Part shown: in pieces, positions 57,122-64,000 of the stretch
How positions within the stretch are numbered: position 1 is the first letter of the stretch
How the letters are laid out: every line of letters begins with the position of its first letter
NCBI RefSeq assembly: GCF_026745355.1
Contig: NC_079205.1
Location: 44,907,558 to 44,971,557, forward strand
Direction: 5' to 3'
DNA: 64,000 nt
Origin: Beta vulgaris subsp. vulgaris
Lineage: Eukaryota; Streptophyta; Magnoliopsida; Caryophyllales; Amaranthaceae
Notes under the pieces: model-generated
Database searches by the model: none
Told to the model about the DNA's origin: nothing
What the model saw: only the letters and a program-made list of their open reading frames with translations
Made by a program: the position numbers and the translations under genes

Positions 57122-60100
57122 TTCTTTTTTTTTTGCTTAACAAGTAAGTATATGTATATATCAACTCAAAACACATTTACAACCTAAAAAACACCACTCT
57201 TACTTAATGCAAGCAAGAGCAAAGGAACCTATACAATAATATGTATTATAAATTCTAAAACCAATTATAGTCCTATCTTGCCATTATAGTAGGGAGCACA
57301 ACTCTAATTCTTTCCTTCACAACCCTCTTACAATTATCAGTCAGAAAGTGAGGCCTTGTAATAAGATCCTGCCAATAAGAATCATTTTTGCATCTCCATA
57401 CGCTATACACAAAAGCATAAATATTGGCATGCCACACATTTTTCCTGAACTTGGACTTTTTGCTTCTGTCAATCCACACAATCAATCTATTGAGGCTCTG
57501 AGTCGCAACTGTAATGCCAAACCAACTCTTTGTTTCTAATAAGGAAATCTTAATATATGGACATTCAGAAAATAAGTGTTTATGTATTTCATCACCTTGA
57601 TCACAAATTACGCAAGCAAGAGAAGAGCTAACTCCGATTCTAGCAAGCTTTTCTGTAGTCTGCGATCTGTGTTGGACTACCAGCCAACTAATAAATCTGC
57701 GTCTTGGAATACTCAGCCTATTCCAGACCATATTACACCAATACATATACACCTGAAGAGTCTCACCCATCATCATATCATAAATTTTTCCAACTTTATA
57801 CTGAGTTAACATATAAAACTCAGCCTTAGTAAACATAGCTTTAAGCTGATTTTTCATTTCACAAATCTTTGTCAAGTAGCAGCTTACTCCATTTCCAGGG
57901 TATAGTCCCACCAATCATCCTCCTTGATATATACTAAGTGAACCCATTTAACCCAAAGATTGTCTTGCTCGGAAGCCACAGCCCACACATATTTCCCTAT
58001 ACAAGCATTGTTTCATCTGAGGACATTCCTAAAACATAAACCTATTGCAATCTTGCCACAACATAACTGCTCCCAAGCAACATTTCTAGACCTTTTACAA
58101 AATGAATCCCCACTCCATAAGAAAGCTCTACATATTTTCTCAATGCTTTGCAAAATACATTTAGGCAAAATGTTGATTTGTGCCAAGACATATGTAAGCT
58201 CATCAAAATTGTGTTGATTAACAAAGCTCTTGCAGAGTATGAAAGCTTTCTTGAACTCCACATTCTGATTTTGGCTATCATATTTTTCACCAAACCATCA
58301 CATTGTGCCACTAAAATTCTTTCAGAATATATTGGGACTCCTAAGTACCTAAAAGGGAGACTACTTCTAGCTAAACCAGACACATCAACTACTCTTTGTA
58401 CATCACTCTCAGTCATGCGACAACAGAATAAAGATGACTTAGCCACATTAGCTTTTAAACTAGAAGACTCAGAAAACAGTTTAAAAGCTTGGAGCAACAA
58501 ATACACAAAAGTGAACTCACCTTTGCAGCACAAAATTAAATCATCTGCAAAACAAAGGTGAGAAAGTTGCATTGGCTTACATCTAGGATGAAAATGAAAT
58601 TGAGGCATCTCACTCACACCCTTCAGCACTCAAGAGATATATTCCATACGCACAACAAAAAACAGTAGGGGAGACGTAGGATCTCCATTCCTCAAACCTC
58701 TAGCTAAACCAAAAAATCCATGCATAGCTACCATTAATCATCAGAGAGAATTTAGGGGTAGTGACACACTCCATTACCAATTCAATAAACTGCTCAAAAT
58801 GCTCTAACATTTCCTATATAGAACCCCAGTCAACCGTGTCATAAGCTTTCTGCAAATCTAATTTTATCGTGTAGCTTGGCTTAGCATTTTTCCTCGCATA
58901 AGCTTTTACTAAATCTTGCACAACCATTACATTGTGAACAATATATCTTCCCTGAACAAACCCACCCTGGTTCTTAGCTATTATGTCAAGTAAAACATTT
59001 CTCAGCCTTTCGCAGATAACCTTAGTGATGCATTTGTAGATGGTATTACAACAAGAAATGGGTCTGAAATCACTAACATTAATAGGCACTTAGACTTAGG
59101 AATCAAAATCACCATAGTGGCATTGAGCTCCTTAAGCAATTTCCTTCCCATGAGCACATCTAAGATAGCATCAATAATATCAGAGCCAATAATGTCCCAA
59201 GCATCTCTAAAAAAAATTCCCTCCAAAACCATCACGCCTTGGAGCCTTATTTCCAGGAATAGAAAACAAGGCTTTTTTTACTTCCTTAACTGCGAAGGAG
59301 CAACCATCATTTGCTTATGATCATTAGTGAGCAAAGGCCCATTTGGAACAATCTGGGCAATAACATGCTTCCTCTCACTCTAGGTGGAGCCCAAAAGTTG
59401 CTGGTAGTATGATAATGAAGCTTTATTTACATCATCAGGCTTATCCCTCCAAACTCCATTAATGTCTTTTATAGCATATATATTATTATGAAGCCTTCTA
59501 GTTTTGATATTCTGATGAAATAAAGAGGTGTTTTCATCACCCTCCTTTACCCATCTTAACTTAGATTTTTATTGCAAAAATTCTAAGTAAGCTTTATGTT
59601 TCAGCTTGTATTCGTTTCACTAGTAGAAAAACGACGATTTACGTCGCTCGAAGTGCGTCTGATGTAAAGCAAAATGACGCAAAAGTGTTATTTGCATCGC
59701 ACATGAAAGTGAGTGCGACGCACATCATGTGTAAATGAGCACCAGGATGAGCTATCTGCGTCGCATTGACCAAAGGTGTGCTGCAAAAGCTCAATGTGCA
59801 TCGGACCACGTGGCCCATACGACGCAAATGAATTTCACTATTTGCGTCGCATCGTATTTTAGTGTGTTGCAAAAGAGCAAATTGTGTCGGACCTCATGGC
59901 CCATCCGAAGCAGATTTGTGGGCCAACCAACTCCAGCCCACCGCGCCCCTTAACCTATCCTTTAACCTAAATTCTTGCCGCTTCACTCCTCTCAAATTCA
60001 TTCTCTCCCTCTCTCTAACTCAATGCGCCTCTCTCACCTCTCAAATTCTCACTCTCTCTCACTCCATGCAGCGCTTCACCTCTCAAATTCTTCACTCCTG

Positions 60101-62273
60101 CAACCTAAATTCTCTCTCTCTCCCTCCCACCCTCAACCCTCCCTCACTCACTCCATTTTTTGGCGACTTTCAGACAACGAACGACACCGACGAAGAGCAG
60201 CGAACGAACGAATTCTCCCTCCCTCACTCACTCCATTTCGTTCGTTCATCATTTCAATTTCTTCACGCTTCACTTCATTTCGTTCGTCCCATTTCGTTCG
60301 TGAAATTTTGTTCGTTCAGCATATATCGATTTTGTTTTATGAGTCTACTACTTTCGTTCTTCGCACTCCAAGAATAAGGTAACTTGTTTATATTTCCTTT
60401 TTCTTCTTTTTCGCATGTCTTAATTTTTAGCTATTTGTCATTTTTTCCAAATATGTTTGAAGACCTCCTCGTTTTTTCAATTTCGTGACTGTCGACATTT
60501 CCTCGCTTTCCCAGTTCGAATTTCCAGAAATTTAACAAAGAACAACTGAAGAAGAGCCAGAAGATAATTGAAGAAGAACGAGGAGTTTGTTTAGATCTGA
60601 TTTTGTTGATTTTTAGGTTCAATTTTTTATCTTCGTTTTGTATTTTTTTAGATCTGACAAAGAACAAAACTGAAGAAGAATAATATTTTATTTTTGTTCA
60701 ATTTTTAGATTCAATTTAGTTTTATTTTTGTTCTAATTTTAGGTTCAATTTCGTTTAATTTTCGTGCAATTTTTATGTTCAATTTCGTTTTATTTGCTTT
60801 CAATTTTTAGATCTAATTATGTTTTATTTTCGTTCATGTGTTTCATTCTGTTGGGTTCGACCCTGGTATAATATGATTTTGACATTTTTAGATCTGGTTG
60901 GTGTTTTATTTTCGTTCATGTCTCTGTTTTCAAGTCTATCTGGTTGGTGTTTTAATTTAAGACTTGAAAACAGAGTTTGTAAAAGTATAAACTACGTTTT
61001 CAAGTCTTAAATTTAGATCTGGTTCTTAATGGTGAAATGAATTTTTTTTTTTGAAAAATGAGCCATTTGCATCGGATGTGGCCCTCCATCCGACGCACAT
61101 CGTACTTTTTTTAAAAAAAAATGAAGCATATGCGTCGCAGAAAGCCCAGCGTGCGACGCAGATGCGTGATTTGCGTCGCACCATTTGATATGTACGACGC
61201 GAGTTTCCCTTCTTTGTTGGGCTGGGGAGAGTCATCTGCGTCGCACCGTATACAAGGTGCGACGCAAATAGCTAAACGATTTGCATCGTTTCCGCATACG
61301 ACGCAGATCAATATAGGTCATCTGCGTCGAGACCTGTGATGTCGGACCCATGTCCGACGCAAATAGGGGTCCCAGGTCCGACGCAAATCGACGTTTCTCT
61401 TCTAATGTTTACAACCTCAAGCTCTGCATCAACTATAGTATTATTTCCAGGATTTTCATGCATTAAATTTTGAGCATGTTACATATCATTATGATCTTTT
61501 AATTCAGCTGCTTGAATATCATTAATACCAGCTTACTCAGCTCCTGCATCTCTTTCTTTATCAATTTCAACTTTCTACAAACAGCAAACATTTTAGACCC
61601 TATAATTGGTGTATTCCATCACCTACTCACTCTTGTGATGAACTCAAAAGAGAGCCTCCACATTGTGTAGTACTTGAAAGGTTTCTTGCCTTCATTCAGC
61701 CTTGGGTAAATAGTTAGAAGAGATGGGGAGTGATCAAAATCTTCTTCCTGCATAAAACATCCCTCTGCATTCTCATAAAGTTCAACCCATGAATCATTTG
61801 CCATGATTCTACCCAGCTTTGAATACACTCTTGCATTAACTTTCTGTTTATTATTCCAAGTAAACAAACACCATGTATATCTCACATCATCTAGCCCACA
61901 ATCCAGCATACATCTATTGATTGCTTCCATTTCTAAACTCCTTACAGGTGCTCCTGTTTTCTCATCAACCCGCCTAACACAATTTAAATCCCCCATAATA
62001 ATCCAAGGCTCAGAAGTCTTAATATGTCTTAAATCTGCCCAGAACTGCTCCCTTCCGGCACTTTTCATTTATGCATAAATGAAAGTGCGGAAAAAACTAC
62101 CACTATCACTAACAGGCTGAATATAGCAGTGAATTAATTGATCAGTGCCTATGAGAATACTAACATTAAAAACACCAGGCTTCCAACCACCACAACTCTA
62201 CCTCCTGGATGACAACTGTTGTTGGAACTGAAACACCAAGACTTAAACACATTTTGATAAAGGCTGCCAAAGG
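57122..62273 (-). pseudogene. LINE ORF2, nearly full length, split by a CACTA element
   Basis: On the minus strand the EEP endonuclease runs from 62270 to 61619 (GGRVVVVWKPGVFN, then IIMGDLNCVRRVDE, FTWNNKQ, DFDHSPSL), with the linker at about 61640-61411. After the CACTA insertion the reverse transcriptase lies at 59617-58042. Its motifs are FFRDAWDIIGSDIIDA, VMVILIPK-like, DFRPISCCNTIYKCITKVIC, IKLDLQKAYDTVDW, catalytic CFADDLILCC, LPFRYLGVPIYSERI and WSSRKLSYSARALLIN. The zf-RVT domain is at 57914-57273 (VWNRLSIPRRRFISWLVVQH, CVICDQGDEIHKHLFSECPY). The 3' end is a T run at about 57122-57134. Several frameshifts are present. ORF1 and the first endonuclease residues were lost to the LTR at 62274. 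Confidence 0.85.
59618..61407. mobile_element. Non-autonomous CACTA element, GCGTCGCA family (1790 bp)
   Basis: The ends read CACTAGTAGAAAAACGACGA and, reversed, CATTAGAAGAGAAACGTCGA. The 3-bp duplication ttt is perfect (59615-59617 and 61408-61410). Subterminal regions carry ATTTGCGTCGCA / TGCGACGCAAAT palindromes as in 32876-34851. A CT-rich leader-like block lies at 59975-60160. The rest is AT-rich with tttattttcgttc repeats and no gene. Confidence 0.95.
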
Positions 62274-64000
62274 TGTAACACCCATATTTTCGAGTATTTA
62301 TTTAGGTAATTAAAGTATTTATTTTCTAAAATAAATATTTTAAGCAAAGGGTATTTTAGCAATTTCACTCGTTTTAAATTATTTTGGCGGAAGATCGAGC
62401 CAAAATTGGACTTGTTGAGCCTTTTTAAATCCTAGTCGAAAAAATTTCAGAAAAACAAAAAAAAAATATTATTTTTAGGGACCATATATTCCTACGGGAT
62501 TTATGGTGATTGGAGGGAGTTTTTTTTCCTATAACTTCCAAATTTATGATGGAGGTTACAGATCTTGGTTTAATCCCCTAATTTATGGTGAATGTTACAA
62601 ACTATTTAATTTTTTGAAATCAAGTACTACCTATTCTACTCCTATAAATACCCCATACCTTAAGCCATCTTTTCCACACAAAAACTTTGAAGAATCTATA
62701 ATTTCTTACTTCAAAGTTCTTCTTTCTCTTCCTATCTATTATAATTCTTATTCAAGTTTCAATTTTCTTTGGTTTAAGAAAAATATTTTCATATTTCTTA
62801 ATCAAAAATATTATGCTCACGATAGGTCATTCATGTTGAAATACATGATTAAGTTCATGTGGTAGATTGCTTATTGGTTGGTTATGAGAAAGTTCAAGTA
62901 TAAGAATAAGTGAAGATACTAGAATTAGTTTGTGCAAGATCAAGGTACGTAATGTAGGTAGATCTTTTGAAATATGATTTTATGTAATAAAGTTGTTTAT
63001 TGATTTAATGGTTGGATTGGTTTAGAAATTTGGTTTGAAATGGTTACAATATTTTATTATGCACCATTGGAAGTGAAAAGAAAGAATGATTTTATCAATC
63101 ATTTTTATATAGAAGTTTTGTTATCCTTTTTGAAAAATTAAATTATCTTTACAAGGAAAGGTTGAATTGTTTTAATGAACTTTGAATGTTCAAAAAGTTG
63201 TTTATGAGGAAAGAAGGTTTATTCATGACTTACAAGTCATATTATTATTATTTTTGCTTGATTAATATCAAGAGATTCAAAGTACACTTGTTGGCAATTA
63301 TAGTTACCCCTTGATATAGCTCCGTGATGGGATGAGTAGCTTGGGGGGTGTGCACACTTAGCAAAATAGAAGGGGAGATAAGAAGAGGAATTGTTTTCAG
63401 GATTATTTTTAATACAAGTGGTTTGGAAAGATTTTGTTCTTAAAAGTTATTCTTGAATTATTATTCAAGTGTTTGGAAAGAGTTTGTTCTTAAAAGGTTA
63501 TTCTTGAATTATTATTCAAGTGTTTGGAAAGAGTTTGTTCTTAAAAGGTTATTCTTGAATCATTATTAAGTGTTTGAAAATAGTTAATTCTTAAAGAGTT
63601 ATTCTTGAATTATTGGTGATGTAATTTTTGAAATGAAAAATTATTATGAAGTAACAAATGTGTTACTTATCTAGTACATTTTATACTCAGTTTTATACTG
63701 ACGCGTATTTCCTTTTTCCTATTTGGCTTTGCCCTGTTTACCTTTTTGGTAAGCAGTTTTGTAGCTGAATTTGGGATGTGCATGGGAGCATACTAGGAAG
63801 GGGATCTTCACCTAGATTAGGGTTTTTATTTATATTGAGTTTTGAGACAATATTTACTTTTATCTATAAAGAAGTATTATTATTTTTGGTTAAAAGTCTT
63901 CCGCTGCAAGTTATTTTGTTAGTTAGTAGTTGGTTGCCGAAAGCGTGTTAGTCACGTGGCGGTAATACTCCTAAATTACTCAAATATTATTTACTAAATT
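62274..64000 (+). mobile_element. LTR of a Ty3/gypsy-type element, running off the window
   Basis: It begins TGTAACACCCATATTTTCGA, the start typical of chromovirus (Tekay/Del-type) LTRs, inserted in the LINE endonuclease. A TATA box (tataaata, about 62643) suggests transcription rightward. Near the end, gcgtgttagtcacgtggcgg and ctagattagggttt recall LTR 3' parts of that group. No internal coding region is reached. The ORF at 62503-62865 lies in the U3/R region and is probably chance. The class is inferred from the terminal sequence only. Confidence 0.65.
63416..63620 (+). repeat. 50-51-bp tandem repeat, four units, in the LTR
   Basis: Units begin gtttggaaagagtttgttct at 63421, 63471, 63522 and 63572. 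The two middle units are nearly identical; the outer ones are diverged. Confidence 0.95.

Noticed and set aside
62503..62865. 120-codon open frame in the terminal LTR
   Set aside because: Low-complexity Phe/Tyr/Ser composition from AT-rich LTR sequence, spanning the TATA box region.

Overview
The window is a transposon-dense stretch of a flowering-plant nuclear genome, most likely a eudicot. The evidence is L1-type LINEs with plant reverse-transcriptase zinc-binding ends, Ty1/copia elements primed by initiator tRNA-Met, CACTA elements with plant TNP2 and Transposase_24 genes, Mutator-like elements (MULEs), hAT and Stowaway MITEs, and fragments of a plant nuclear gene for a chloroplast GTPase. 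The genus cannot be fixed from the sequence. I see no tRNA, rRNA or CRISPR features. The only apparently intact host genes are two small single-exon secreted-peptide genes, both on the minus strand.

Layout. 0-5 kb: a hAT-type MITE and a truncated minus-strand copia element. 5.4-6 kb: secreted-peptide gene 1. 6.4-7.3 kb: a MULE-type element with about 190-bp inverted repeats. 7.3-10.4 kb: AT-rich repeat-derived DNA. 10.4-14.2 kb: pieces of minus-strand LINEs, including a LINE-derived hairpin and a non-coding insertion. 15-20 kb: a plus-strand LINE (ORF1 and ORF2), cut inside the reverse transcriptase by a CACTA element that starts at 20009.

20-38 kb is a nested stack. The outer CACTA element carries a decayed TNP2 transposase (21.5-32.4 kb) and a second Transposase_24 gene (32.7-37.6 kb). 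A second CACTA element (21690-29194) sits in the TNP2 gene and carries a captured pseudogene fragment of the chloroplast translational GTPase TypA/BipA. A young copia element with identical LTRs (22828-26534) sits in a TypA exon. Its gag-protease-integrase half is inverted relative to its reverse transcriptase-RNase H half. The Transposase_24 gene is interrupted by a 2-kb CACTA element and by a foldback MULE.

38-44 kb: a LINE 3' end, a decayed plant-mobile-domain/DUF1985-like gene with a 454-bp tandem duplication, a CACTA remnant and another LINE 3' end. 44-48 kb: MITEs, secreted-peptide gene 2 and tandem repeats. 48.5-57 kb: a plus-strand LINE 3' end split first by a whole copia element and then by a CACTA element. 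57-62.3 kb: a minus-strand LINE split by a CACTA element and capped at its 5' side by an LTR that runs off the window.

Relative order of insertion can be read from target-site duplications (TSDs). At 20-30 kb it is LINE, then outer CACTA, then TypA-carrying CACTA, then the rearranged copia. The two peptide genes share coding motifs, promoter layout and 3' flank, so they are a duplicated pair now 41 kb apart. Everything else is best read as decaying mobile DNA.
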